Below, in pieces: positions 53,681-62,295 of a stretch of 64,000 nt of DNA (the stretch's first letter is position 1; the number at the start of each line of letters is the position of its first letter). Made by a program: the position numbers and the translations under genes. The stretch comes from Methylohalomonas lacus (GTDB taxonomy: Bacteria; Pseudomonadota; Gammaproteobacteria; Methylohalomonadales; Methylohalomonadaceae). The DNA lies in the NCBI RefSeq assembly GCF_024808875.1, contig NZ_JANUCT010000010.1, positions 1-64,000 on the forward strand, written 5' to 3'. The notes beneath the pieces were generated by a model that was not told the origin of the DNA, made no database searches, and saw only the letters and a list, made by a program, of their open reading frames with translations.

Positions 53681-54676
53681 TCAGGGCACCAGCACGGCCG
53701 CGCCCTGCAAGCGGCCATGGCGCAGATCGTCCAGCGCGCGGTTGGCCTCATTCAGCGCATAGCGGCGGGTTTCGGTATGCACGGCGACTTCCTTGAGCAG
53801 GTCGAGGAAAGCCGCACCGTCATCACGCGTCAGATTGGCCACCGACTGCACACGCCGTTCCTGCCACAGCAGCTCGTAGGCGAACGCCGGGATCTCGCTC
53901 ATGTGAATGCCGGCACAGACAACGATCCCGCCGCGATCCACCGCCCGGAGGGTCGCCGGCACCAGCGCACCGACCGGCGCGTAGAGTATCGCCGCATCCA
54001 GCGGCTGCGGCGGCAACTGGTCCGAATCACCGGCCCAGTGCGCGCCGAGGCGGCGGGCAAAATCCTGACTTGCCGTATCCCCCGGCCGGGTGAAGGCATA
54101 CACCTCGCGACCCTGGTGCAATGCGATCTGCGCGACGATGTGGGCGGCAGCACCGAAACCGTACAGGCCCAACCGCTGCGCATCGCCGGTCATGCGCAAT
54201 GAGCGATAACCGATCAGCCCGGCGCACAGCAGCGGCGCCGTGGCGACCGGGTCAACGACCTGATCGAAACGCAGCACGTAGCCGGCCTCGGCGAGCGCGT
54301 ATTCGGCGTAGCCGCCGTCGATCTGGTAACCGGTGAAACGCGCGCGCTCGCACAGGTTTTCCTGGCCGCGTCGGCAGTAGCGACATTCGCCGCAGGTCCA
54401 GCCCAGCCACGGCACGCCGACGCAGTCATCGACAGCCAGCACCGTCACGCCCTGTCCCAGCCTGGCGACGCGACCGATGATCTCGTGCCCGGGCACAATC
54501 GGTGTGCGTATCCCGGGTAATTCACCGTCGACGACATGCAGGTCGGTGCGACAGACGGCGCAGGCGTCGACCCGGATCAGCACCTGGCCGGCGGCGGGTT
54601 CCGGCACGGGCCGGGTCTGCGCCACCAGCGGCTCACCGATGGTCTCCAGTACCATTGTTTGCATAGGGGTTTGCAT
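53681..54676 (-). CDS. Zinc-dependent alcohol dehydrogenase family protein
   Basis: A 331-residue medium-chain dehydrogenase. Catalytic zinc ligands are in CAVCRTDLHVVDG and the VPGHEIIGRV block. The structural-zinc cysteines are in CGECRYCRRGQENLC, and the NAD(P) site is in LGLYGFGAAAHIVAQ. The start ATG at 54676 is 19 bases behind hemW; the longer frame overlaps hemW. The substrate is unknown. It lies at the end of the hemW unit and may be co-transcribed. Confidence 0.88.
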   Translation of the reverse strand: MQTPMQTMVLETIGEPLVAQTRPVPEPAAGQVLIRVDACAVCRTDLHVVDGELPGIRTPIVPGHEIIGRVARLGQGVTVLAVDDCVGVPWLGWTCGECRYCRRGQENLCERARFTGYQIDGGYAEYALAEAGYVLRFDQVVDPVATAPLLCAGLIGYRSLRMTGDAQRLGLYGFGAAAHIVAQIALHQGREVYAFTRPGDTASQDFARRLGAHWAGDSDQLPPQPLDAAILYAPVGALVPATLRAVDRGGIVVCAGIHMSEIPAFAYELLWQERRVQSVANLTRDDGAAFLDLLKEVAVHTETRRYALNEANRALDDLRHGRLQGAAVLVP

Positions 54677-54695
54677 GACGGATTTTACTGCTGCG

Positions 54696-55880
54696 TCAGC
54701 CATGGACTGCAACAGCATCATTGTCCGGCAGGAACAGGGCGACCAGGTCATTGAGATAACGCCGGCCGCGCGCGGTTGGCTGCAGCCGCCGGCGATCGCG
54801 GCGCAGCAGGCCCAGGCGGCGGGCGTTGTCCAGCGCCACCGCGATATCGGCTTCGGTCACGCCGGCATGCCGGCGCAGGAGTGACACGGGCACGCCGCGT
54901 TCGAGCCGCAACGCATTCAGCATGAATTCGAACACGGCGTCGTCCGTATCGAGCCGCCGATCATCGGCGATGACACCGGCCGTACCGGCTTTCTGCAGGT
55001 AGGCGGCCGGCAGGCGGTGGCGCGCCTGGCGCCGGATCGTGCCCGCGTCGACATCGGTCAGCTTGGCATGTGCCCCGGCACCGATACCGAGATAGTCGCC
55101 GAAACGCCAGTAGTTCAGGTTGTGCCGGCACTGGCTGCCGGCGCGGGCGTAGGCCGAAACCTCGTACTGGTCGTAACCGTGCTGGCGCAGCAGGCGCTGG
55201 CCGGCACACTGCATCGCCCACAGATTTTCATCGTCCGGCAATACCGGCGGCTGCTTGTAGAACACCGTGTTCGGCTCGATGGTCAGCTGGTACCAGGAAA
55301 TGTGCCGCGGCTGGCAGGCGAACGCCTGTTCCAGGTCCGCCAGCGCCGCATCCACACTTTGTTCCGGCAGACCGAACATGAGATCGATATTGAAGTTGTC
55401 GAAGCCGGCGTCGGCGGCCGTGGCTATAGCCCGCCGGGCCTCGGCGGCGTCGTGAATGCGGCCGAGTTTTCGCAGTTGTTCATCGGCAAAACTCTGCACG
55501 CCGAGCGACAGGCGATTGATGCCGGCGGCACGGAAATCGCGGAAACGCGCCGCCTCGACCGTGCCGGGATTCGCTTCCAGGGTAATCTCGCAGTCATCGG
55601 CCAGCGGCAGGCGCGCGGCAATGCCGTCGAGCAACTGCGCCATGTTGTCGGCCGGCAGCAGGCTCGGCGTGCCGCCGCCGATGAAAATGCTCTGCAGCGG
55701 CGGCTGTGATCTGCGGTCAAGCGTGTAATCGAGATCACGCAGCAGCGCGTCGACATAGTCGCCGCCCGGCAGTTCGCCGCGCAGCTCGTGTGAGTTGAAG
55801 TCGCAGTACGGACATTTGCGCACGCACCAGGGAATGTGAACGTACAGCGACAGCGGCAGCGGTTGCCCGAATTCAGCCAT
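54696..55880 (-). CDS. hemW: Heme chaperone HemW (radical SAM family)
   Basis: A 394-residue radical SAM-fold protein. The CX3CX2C cluster ligands are Cys19, Cys23 and Cys26 in [14 protein letters not shown]. Family features [10 protein letters not shown] and [14 protein letters not shown] are present, with the HemN C-terminal domain. HemW binds heme and hands it to respiratory enzymes, and does not perform the HemN reaction itself. It overlaps the end of rdgB by 8 bases, which fits the conserved rdgB-hemW order. Confidence 0.95.
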   Translation of the reverse strand: MAEFGQPLPLSLYVHIPWCVRKCPYCDFNSHELRGELPGGDYVDALLRDLDYTLDRRSQPPLQSIFIGGGTPSLLPADNMAQLLDGIAARLPLADDCEITLEANPGTVEAARFRDFRAAGINRLSLGVQSFADEQLRKLGRIHDAAEARRAIATAADAGFDNFNIDLMFGLPEQSVDAALADLEQAFACQPRHISWYQLTIEPNTVFYKQPPVLPDDENLWAMQCAGQRLLRQHGYDQYEVSAYARAGSQCRHNLNYWRFGDYLGIGAGAHAKLTDVDAGTIRRQARHRLPAAYLQKAGTAGVIADDRRLDTDDAVFEFMLNALRLERGVPVSLLRRHAGVTEADIAVALDNARRLGLLRRDRRRLQPTARGRRYLNDLVALFLPDNDAVAVHG

Positions 55881-56478
55881 GAGCGTCGCGCAACTGGGCC
55901 AGCAACGCGCGCAGCGCCTGGCCGCGATGGCTCAGCTGGTTCTTGCGTGCCGGCTCGAGTTCCGCCGCCGTGCAATCCTCGCCCGTCACGTAGAAGATCG
56001 GATCGTAGCCGAAGCCGTTGCCACCACGCGGGTCAGTGATCAGGTGACCGTGCCAGCGGCCGGTCGCCACCAGTGGCGTCGGGTCCGCAGCGTGCTGTAG
56101 ATAAACGATGACGCAGTAGTAGTGGGCCGTGCGTTGGTCCGCGGGCACGTCACGGAGGGCCGCGATCAGCTTGTCGAGGTTGGCCTGATCACCTGCGCCA
56201 GCGCCGGCGTAACGCGCCGAGTAGATGCCCGGCGCGCCGTCGAGGGCATCAACACTGATGCCCGAGTCATCGGCCAGTGCCGGCAGTCCGCTTTCACGTG
56301 CGGCGTGCCGCGCCTTGAGCAGGGCGTTTTCAATAAATGTCAGGCCGGTTTCGGCCGCCGTATCGATGCCGAGCTGCGACTGCGGCACCACCTGCAGACC
56401 GACATCCGCCAGTAACTCGCCGAACTCGCGCAGCTTGCCGGGATTGCCGCTCGCCAGTACCACGCGTGTCATGTTCAA
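55873..56478 (-). CDS. rdgB: XTP/dITP diphosphatase RdgB
   Basis: A 201-residue housecleaning pyrophosphatase that removes xanthosine, inosine and 6-N-hydroxylaminopurine triphosphates. Motifs: [17 protein letters not shown] at the N-terminus, [21 protein letters not shown] and [20 protein letters not shown] at the end. The ATG at 56478 overlaps the rph stop by 4 bases (ATGA). The order rph, rdgB, hemW is the usual gammaproteobacterial one. Confidence 0.97.
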   Translation of the reverse strand: MNMTRVVLASGNPGKLREFGELLADVGLQVVPQSQLGIDTAAETGLTFIENALLKARHAARESGLPALADDSGISVDALDGAPGIYSARYAGAGAGDQANLDKLIAALRDVPADQRTAHYYCVIVYLQHAADPTPLVATGRWHGHLITDPRGGNGFGYDPIFYVTGEDCTAAELEPARKNQLSHRGQALRALLAQLRDAHG

Positions 56479-57194
56479 CCCGGCCCGATCACTTCGCGCT
56501 GCTTGCTGAACAGTTCGCCGATGCCGTGACGCGCCAGCTCCAGCATGCGGGCCAGCTCGCTGTCGCTGAACGGATGGCCCTCGGCGGTGCCCTGGATCTC
56601 GATGAAATGGCCGGCGTCGTTCATGATCACGTTCATGTCGGTTTCGGCGGTGGAATCCTCGTCGTAGTCGAGATCCAGCACCGGTTCGCCGTTACAGATG
56701 CCGACCGAGATAGAAGCGATGGCGCTGGTTGCCGGTACGGTCTTGATGATCTTGCGCGCGCGGGCATTGTTGATTGCCTGCATCAGCGCGACATAGCCGC
56801 CGGTGATCGCGGCGGTACGCGTGCCGCCGTCAGCCTGGATAACGTCGCAGTCGATGACGATCGTCACTTCGCCGAGCTGTTTCAGGTCCACCGCGGCGCG
56901 CAGGGAACGGCCGATCAGGCGTTGAATCTCGACCGTGCGACCACCCTGCTTGTTCTGTGTCGCCTCGCGGCGCATGCGCTTGTTGGTCGAGCGCGGCAGC
57001 ATGCCGTATTCGGCCGTGATCCAGCCCTGGCCGCTGCCTTTGAGAAACGGCGGCACGCCGCTGTCGAGCGAGGCGTTACAGATCACCTTGGTGTTGCCGA
57101 ACTCGATCAATACCGACCCCTCGGCATGACAGGTAAATTCGGGGGTCAGTTTGACGGCCCGCAGCTCGTTGGGCGCTCTTCCGCTTGGACGCAT
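56475..57194 (-). CDS. rph: RNase PH
   Basis: A 239-residue phosphorolytic exoribonuclease that trims tRNA 3' ends. Family features: [19 protein letters not shown] at the start, [36 protein letters not shown], the phosphate-site region [20 protein letters not shown], and [18 protein letters not shown]. Length fits. First gene of rph-rdgB-hemW, divergent from yicC across 180 bases that hold both promoters. Confidence 0.98.
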   Translation of the reverse strand: MRPSGRAPNELRAVKLTPEFTCHAEGSVLIEFGNTKVICNASLDSGVPPFLKGSGQGWITAEYGMLPRSTNKRMRREATQNKQGGRTVEIQRLIGRSLRAAVDLKQLGEVTIVIDCDVIQADGGTRTAAITGGYVALMQAINNARARKIIKTVPATSAIASISVGICNGEPVLDLDYDEDSTAETDMNVIMNDAGHFIEIQGTAEGHPFSDSELARMLELARHGIGELFSKQREVIGPG

Positions 57195-57374
57195 GAAATT
57201 CTCCAGGTTAGATAAACGCGCATTATAACGACTATGGCCGTTGCCGGCGTCGGCTCAATGGACATTTCGCCCGTCAGACCACAGAATGCCCGACTTGAAA
57301 GGCGCTGACCGGGCCGATCCGGCCGCGGTACGGTCACGCGGCCTCAATAATAATTTCAACAGGGAACAAGGATT

Positions 57375-58241
57375 ATGGTTGCCAGCATGACCGCTTTCGG
57401 GCGTGCCGAGGACCAGGGCGACTGGGGACGCGCCGTCTGGGAAATCCGCTCCGTCAATCATCGCTATCTGGAAGTCAGCATGCGCCTGCCCGAGGATCTG
57501 CGCGTGCTGGAGACGGCGGTGCGCGAAAGGATCAACGCCCGCCTCGGCCGCGGCAAGATCGACTGCTATCTGCGTTTCGAAACCGAGGAAACCGCCGACA
57601 GTGAACTCTGCATTAACGCAGCCCTGGCCGACAAGCTCATCCAGGCCTGTGCCACGATCAACGGCAAGCTGCCGGCCAGTGAACCGGTCACCGCGATCGA
57701 CGTGCTGCGCTGGCCGGGCGTCATCCAGCGCCAGCCACCGGACCCGGAAGCACTCGGCAAACCCTTGCTGGCCCTGCTGGAAACCACCCTTGACCAGGTG
57801 GTCGACACCCGCGAGCGCGAGGGCGCCAAACTCGCCGCACTGATAGAGGAGCGCTGTGCCACCGCCACCGGCATGGTGGCGGAACTGCGCGGCCGGCTGC
57901 CGGAGATCATTGCCGGCCTGCGCGAACGCCTGGTCAAGAAAGCCGAGGAACTGCGTGTCGAGATCGAGCGCGACCGCCTCGACCAGGAGCTGCTGCTGCT
58001 GGCCCAGCGCTTCGACGTCAGCGAGGAACTCGACCGGCTCGACACGCATATCGCGGAAATCCGCAATATATTGAGCAAGGGCGGCCAGGTCGGCCGGCGG
58101 CTCGATTTTCTCATGCAGGAGCTCAACCGCGAGGCCAACACCCTCGGCGCGAAGACCGCGCACATGGATTACAGCAACACCTCGGTTGAACTGAAGGTGC
58201 TGATCGAACAGATGCGCGAGCAGATCCAGAACATCGAATAG
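57375..58241 (+). CDS. yicC: YicC-family endoribonuclease
   Basis: A 288-residue protein of the YicC/YloC family, which in E. coli cleaves certain small RNAs. The start MVASMTAFGRAE, the block IRSVNHRYLEVSMRLPEDLR and the end FLMQELNREANTLGAKT are diagnostic. The ATG at 57375 has AAGGA about 6 bases upstream. It is followed by gmk after 3 bases, so both lie in one operon, divergent from rph. Confidence 0.96.
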   Translation: MVASMTAFGRAEDQGDWGRAVWEIRSVNHRYLEVSMRLPEDLRVLETAVRERINARLGRGKIDCYLRFETEETADSELCINAALADKLIQACATINGKLPASEPVTAIDVLRWPGVIQRQPPDPEALGKPLLALLETTLDQVVDTREREGAKLAALIEERCATATGMVAELRGRLPEIIAGLRERLVKKAEELRVEIERDRLDQELLLLAQRFDVSEELDRLDTHIAEIRNILSKGGQVGRRLDFLMQELNREANTLGAKTAHMDYSNTSVELKVLIEQMREQIQNIE

Positions 58242-58244
58242 CCG

Positions 58245-58904
58245 ATGACCACCGCCGTACTCAACTCCCAGCAGCGCCGCGGCCTGCTGTTCATCGTCTC
58301 GGCGCCATCCGGCGCCGGCAAGACCACGCTGGTGCGCCGGCTGACCGCCAGCCTGGACAATATTAATGTCTCGGTGTCGCACACGACCCGGCCGCAACGG
58401 GCGCGCGAAACCGATGGGGTCGACTACTTCTTCGTCGACGCGGAAAAATTCCGGAGCATGGTTGCGGCCGATCGCTTCCTCGAACACGCGCAGGTATTCG
58501 ACCACCACTACGGTACCGCCGAAGCCACGGTCGAAAGCGCGCTGAACAACGGTCATGACGTCATTCTCGAGATCGACTGGCAGGGCGCGCAGCAGGTACG
58601 CCGCCGCATCAGCGACACCATCAGCATTTTCATAGCCCCGCCCAGCTACGACAGCCTGGTCCAGCGCCTGCACGACCGCGGCCGCGAGGACGAACAGACC
58701 ATTGCCCGGCGCCTGGCCGAGGCGGTCGACGAACTGTCGCACTACCACGAATACGACTACCTGATCATCAATGACGACCTCGAGCAGGCAGTGGCCGATC
58801 TGTGCACCATCGTCACGGCAGCGCGCCTGCGCAGCGAGTGCCGGCGCCCGGCCCTGGACGAGTTTATCCAGGGACTGATAGCACAGGCGCGCCAGATTCA
58901 GTAA
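58245..58904 (+). CDS. gmk: Guanylate kinase
   Basis: A 219-residue enzyme converting GMP to GDP. The P-loop is SAPSGAGKTTLVRRL, the substrate region VSHTTRPQRARETDGVDYFF is complete, and the ATP lid is around RRLAEAVDEL. Slightly longer than E. coli Gmk (207), with an N-terminal extension of about ten residues. It follows yicC and precedes rpoZ by 159 bases, the conserved gmk-rpoZ-spoT order. Confidence 0.98.
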   Translation: MTTAVLNSQQRRGLLFIVSAPSGAGKTTLVRRLTASLDNINVSVSHTTRPQRARETDGVDYFFVDAEKFRSMVAADRFLEHAQVFDHHYGTAEATVESALNNGHDVILEIDWQGAQQVRRRISDTISIFIAPPSYDSLVQRLHDRGREDEQTIARRLAEAVDELSHYHEYDYLIINDDLEQAVADLCTIVTAARLRSECRRPALDEFIQGLIAQARQIQ

Positions 58905-59063
58905 AATCCCCAGTATTGACCAACAACCGCCAAGTCTGGCCGTCCGGCCAGCGCCCGCGCAGGCGCCTTTCCGACAGGACCGACCCGGCGCCGGCTTGAC
59001 GTCAAATCTGGATTTATTTCGCCATACAGGGGCCCAACGCCCCATCAGAGAGGATGCTTAATC

Positions 59064-59330
59064 ATGGCAAGACTGACCGTAGAAGACTGCCTGGACAAAC
59101 TCGACAACCGCTACGAGCTGGTGCTACTGGCCGCCCGGCGTACCCGCCAGCTGTCCATGGGCCTGCCGCCGATGGTGGAAGAGGACGGTGACAAGTCGAC
59201 CGTCATTGCCCTGCGCGAGATTGCCGAGGGCTTGATCACCGAGGAGAACATCGATGAAATCGGTTCTCATGCCAATATCGACGACGACAACAGCGACGAG
59301 CAAGAGGAATACGCGCTGCCGCCGGCCTGA
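59064..59330 (+). CDS. rpoZ: RNA polymerase omega subunit
   Basis: An 88-residue subunit that supports beta' folding and forms part of a ppGpp site. The signature [20 protein letters not shown] is complete, and the tail is acidic and poorly conserved, as usual. GAGAGGA lies about 8 bases before the ATG. It is followed by spoT. Confidence 0.97.
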   Translation: MARLTVEDCLDKLDNRYELVLLAARRTRQLSMGLPPMVEEDGDKSTVIALREIAEGLITEENIDEIGSHANIDDDNSDEQEEYALPPA

Positions 59331-59453
59331 ATCTGTCGACAGCGTCGTACCCGTGACGCACCGCGGCGCTGTCGTTCTCCACTGTTCCCGTAATCACCGC
59401 GGCTGCCGTGGTTACGACCCGACCCCGGCGGCTGTGCCGGTTATCGATTAGCC

Positions 59454-61568
59454 ATGTATCAGATCACCGATCTATCGAATCTGATCAGCACCTACCTCAA
59501 GCCCGAACAGGTCGAGAAGATCCAGCGCGCCTACCAGTTCGGCGCCAAGGCCCATGAGGGCCAGCAGCGCAAGAGTGGCGAACCGTATATCCACCATCCG
59601 CTCGCCGTTGCCCACATCCTCGGCGAGATGCACATGGATCACCAGACTATCGTCGCGGCGATCCTGCATGACGTCATCGAAGACACCCCCACCGCCAAGG
59701 ACGAGATCAGCCGCAAGTTCGGCAAGGAAATCGCCGAACTGGTCGACGGCGTCAGCAAGCTGACGCAGATCCATTTCGACAGCCACGCCGAGGCGCAGGC
59801 ACACAATTTCCGCAAGATGATGATGGCGATGACCAATGACATCCGCGTCATTCTGGTCAAGCTTGCCGATCGCCTGCACAACATGCGCACGCTGGGCTCG
59901 CTGCGCCCCGACAAGCGCCGGCGCATTGCCCGTGAAACGCTCGAAATCTACGCCCCGATTGCGCAGCGACTGGGCCTGAACAAGGTGCGCCTGGAACTGG
60001 AGGAGCTCGGCTTCCAGGCACTGTACCCGATGCGCTACCGCGTACTGTCGGAGCAAGTGCGCAAGGCGCGTGGCAACCGCAAGGAGATCGTCGACAAGAT
60101 CCGCACCGCCCTGCGCCGGCGCCTGCGCCAGGAAAAGATCCCGGCGCAGATATTCGGCCGCGAGAAACATCTCTATGGCATCTACCAGAAGATGCGCAGC
60201 AAGCATTTGTCGTTCAATGAAGTCTACGACGTTTACGCGTTTCGCATCATCGTCGAGGCAGTCGATACCTGCTATCGCGTACTCGGTACCGTGCACAACC
60301 TGTACAAACCGGTACCGGGCAAATTCAAGGACTACATCGCGATCCCGAAGTCGAACGGCTATCAGTCATTGCATACCGTGCTGTTCGGTCCCTACGGCGT
60401 ACATATCGAGGTGCAGATCCGGACCAAGGACATGGACGACGTCGCCGAGGCCGGCATCGCCGCACACTGGCTGTACAAGTCCGGCGGCGGCCGCGATGCC
60501 AGCAATGCCCACAAGCGGGCGCGCGAATGGCTGCGCGGCATTCTCGAAATGCACCGCACTGCCGGCGACCCGGAAGAGTTCCTGGAAAACGTCAAGGTCG
60601 ACCTGTTCCCCGACGCGGTTTACCTGTTCACGCCCAAGGGCGAGATCATGGAACTGCCAAAAGGCGCGACCGCCGTCGACATGGCCTACAACATCCACAC
60701 CGACGTCGGCAATCACTGCGTCGGTGTGCGCATCGACAAGCGCCTGGCACCGCTGAGCACGCAGCTGCAGACCGGCCAGACCATCGAGATCATTACTGCC
60801 CCCGGCGCGCGCCCGAACCCGGCATGGCTGAACTTCGTCGTTACCGCCAAGGCACGCTCGAACATCCGCCATTACCTGAAGAACATGCAGCGCACCGAGG
60901 CCAGCACGCTGGGCCGGCGACTGCTGAACCGCGAGATCGAGTCACTCGGCAAGACCGTCGACGACATCAGCCCGGAACAGTTCGATGCAGTCCTCAAACA
61001 GCACAAGCTCGACAGCGAGACCATGCTGCTGGAAGAAATCGGGCTCGGTAATCTGATGCCGCTGCTGATCGCGCGTGAACTGGTCGCCGTGGAAGAGCAG
61101 GAATCCGATGCCCTCAATGGCAAACATACCGGGCCATTATCAATCAAGGGCACCGAGGGTATGGTCGTGAGTTTCCCGCGCTGCTGCTACCCGATCCCCG
61201 GCGATCCGATTCAGGGCTTTGTCAGCGCCGGCCGCGGTATCGTCGTGCATAATCGCTCGTGCAGGAATATTGCCGAATACCGTAACCAGCCGGATAAGTG
61301 GATCAATGTCGAATGGGAAAAGGACATCAAGCGCGACTTTCTCGCCAGCGTACGGCTTGATGTAACCAACCAGCGCGGTGTCCTGGCCACGCTGGCCAGT
61401 ACGATCTCGGATCAGGAAGCGAACATCATCAATGTCGAGGTGGCCGATCGCGGCGACCGCTATACTACCCTGAAATTCGAGATTGAAGTCAAAAACCGCC
61501 AGCACCTGGCCCAGGTCATGCGCCGCCTGCGCGGCATCAAGCACGTCACACGCATCAGTCGGCACTGA
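59454..61568 (+). CDS. spoT: Bifunctional (p)ppGpp synthase/hydrolase SpoT
   Basis: A 704-residue stringent-response enzyme. The HD hydrolase domain (about residues 30-190) keeps HHPLAVAHIL and ILHDVIEDT, so hydrolysis is expected. The synthetase domain has RIIVEAVDTCYRVLG and DYIAIPKSNGYQSLHTVL. The TGS domain (about 385-445) has VYLFTPKGEIMELPKGATAVDMAY, and the C-terminal ACT domain begins near RLDVTNQRGVLATLA. Length matches SpoT (702). It sits between rpoZ and ridA, as usual. Confidence 0.97.
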   Translation: MYQITDLSNLISTYLKPEQVEKIQRAYQFGAKAHEGQQRKSGEPYIHHPLAVAHILGEMHMDHQTIVAAILHDVIEDTPTAKDEISRKFGKEIAELVDGVSKLTQIHFDSHAEAQAHNFRKMMMAMTNDIRVILVKLADRLHNMRTLGSLRPDKRRRIARETLEIYAPIAQRLGLNKVRLELEELGFQALYPMRYRVLSEQVRKARGNRKEIVDKIRTALRRRLRQEKIPAQIFGREKHLYGIYQKMRSKHLSFNEVYDVYAFRIIVEAVDTCYRVLGTVHNLYKPVPGKFKDYIAIPKSNGYQSLHTVLFGPYGVHIEVQIRTKDMDDVAEAGIAAHWLYKSGGGRDASNAHKRAREWLRGILEMHRTAGDPEEFLENVKVDLFPDAVYLFTPKGEIMELPKGATAVDMAYNIHTDVGNHCVGVRIDKRLAPLSTQLQTGQTIEIITAPGARPNPAWLNFVVTAKARSNIRHYLKNMQRTEASTLGRRLLNREIESLGKTVDDISPEQFDAVLKQHKLDSETMLLEEIGLGNLMPLLIARELVAVEEQESDALNGKHTGPLSIKGTEGMVVSFPRCCYPIPGDPIQGFVSAGRGIVVHNRSCRNIAEYRNQPDKWINVEWEKDIKRDFLASVRLDVTNQRGVLATLASTISDQEANIINVEVADRGDRYTTLKFEIEVKNRQHLAQVMRRLRGIKHVTRISRH

Positions 61569-61908
61569 TTTCGTGCAAGGCATTGCATGTCCACAGAACA
61601 GAATCGGACAGATTCCGGATAACCCTCAGGCTCAAGGCCGGAGCCAAAGGCGAATCGCGGTTTCCGGAATGACAAGTTTTTTATGCTGTGCGGTTTCCGG
61701 CATGACGAGGCTTCGATGCTTCGCGGTACCAGAATTTCGTCATTCCAGCCGACCGCAGGGAGCGCCGGAATCCATTGCTGCAGGAACTCGCTTGAGCGGG
61801 TGAAACTGCGGACCGGTTCATGCAAATAGATTCGCGTTTATTGGCGTGCATTCGCGGACAGTTTTTTAATATGATGCTTCGATTTCCATTGCTTCAGGGC
61901 CATCAGCT
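61569..61908 (+). repeat. Dispersed-type repeat between spoT and ridA
   Basis: The 340-base gap has no gene. Bases 61658-61689 and 61690-61721 are two tandem copies of a 32-base unit, each starting GCGGTTTCCGG-ATGAC. Bases 61738-61773 (CGTCATTCC..CCGGAATCCA) have the form of the common palindromic repeats that are scattered through many proteobacterial genomes. The ridA promoter probably lies downstream, in the AT-rich bases 61830-61880. Confidence 0.6.
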
Positions 61909-62295
61909 ATGACCAGAAAAATCATCTCCACCGATGCCGCACCCACCGCCATCGGTCCGTATTCGCAGGCCGTGCAGATCGGCGATACCGTCTACCTGTC
62001 CGGCCAGATTCCGCTCGACCCCAAAACCATGACCCTGATCGAGGGCGACATGGACGCCCAGATACGCCGCGTGCTGGACAACCTCACTGCGGTTGCCGCT
62101 GCGGTCGGCGGCAGTCTCGACCAGGTGGCCAAGTTCACCGTTTATCTGACCGATCTGAGCCATTTTCCGCTGGTCAATGAAATCATGGCCGAATACCTGA
62201 AAGACCCTTACCCGGCGCGGGCCGCCATCGGTGTTGCCGAACTGCCGAAGGGTGCGCAAGTGGAAATGGATGCGGTTCTCGTTCTCGACGCCTGA
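61909..62295 (+). CDS. ridA: Reactive intermediate deaminase RidA
   Basis: A 128-residue YjgF/RidA protein that hydrolyses reactive enamine/imine intermediates made by pyridoxal-phosphate enzymes. Motifs: [20 protein letters not shown] near the start, the active-site Arg in [16 protein letters not shown], and VEMDAV at the end. Length matches E. coli RidA (128). Its last 26 bases overlap recG. Confidence 0.98.
   Translation: MTRKIISTDAAPTAIGPYSQAVQIGDTVYLSGQIPLDPKTMTLIEGDMDAQIRRVLDNLTAVAAAVGGSLDQVAKFTVYLTDLSHFPLVNEIMAEYLKDPYPARAAIGVAELPKGAQVEMDAVLVLDA

Noticed and set aside
57255-59045. A 596-codon minus-strand open frame
   Set aside because: It lies over yicC and gmk, which are clear conserved genes; it has no recognisable family.
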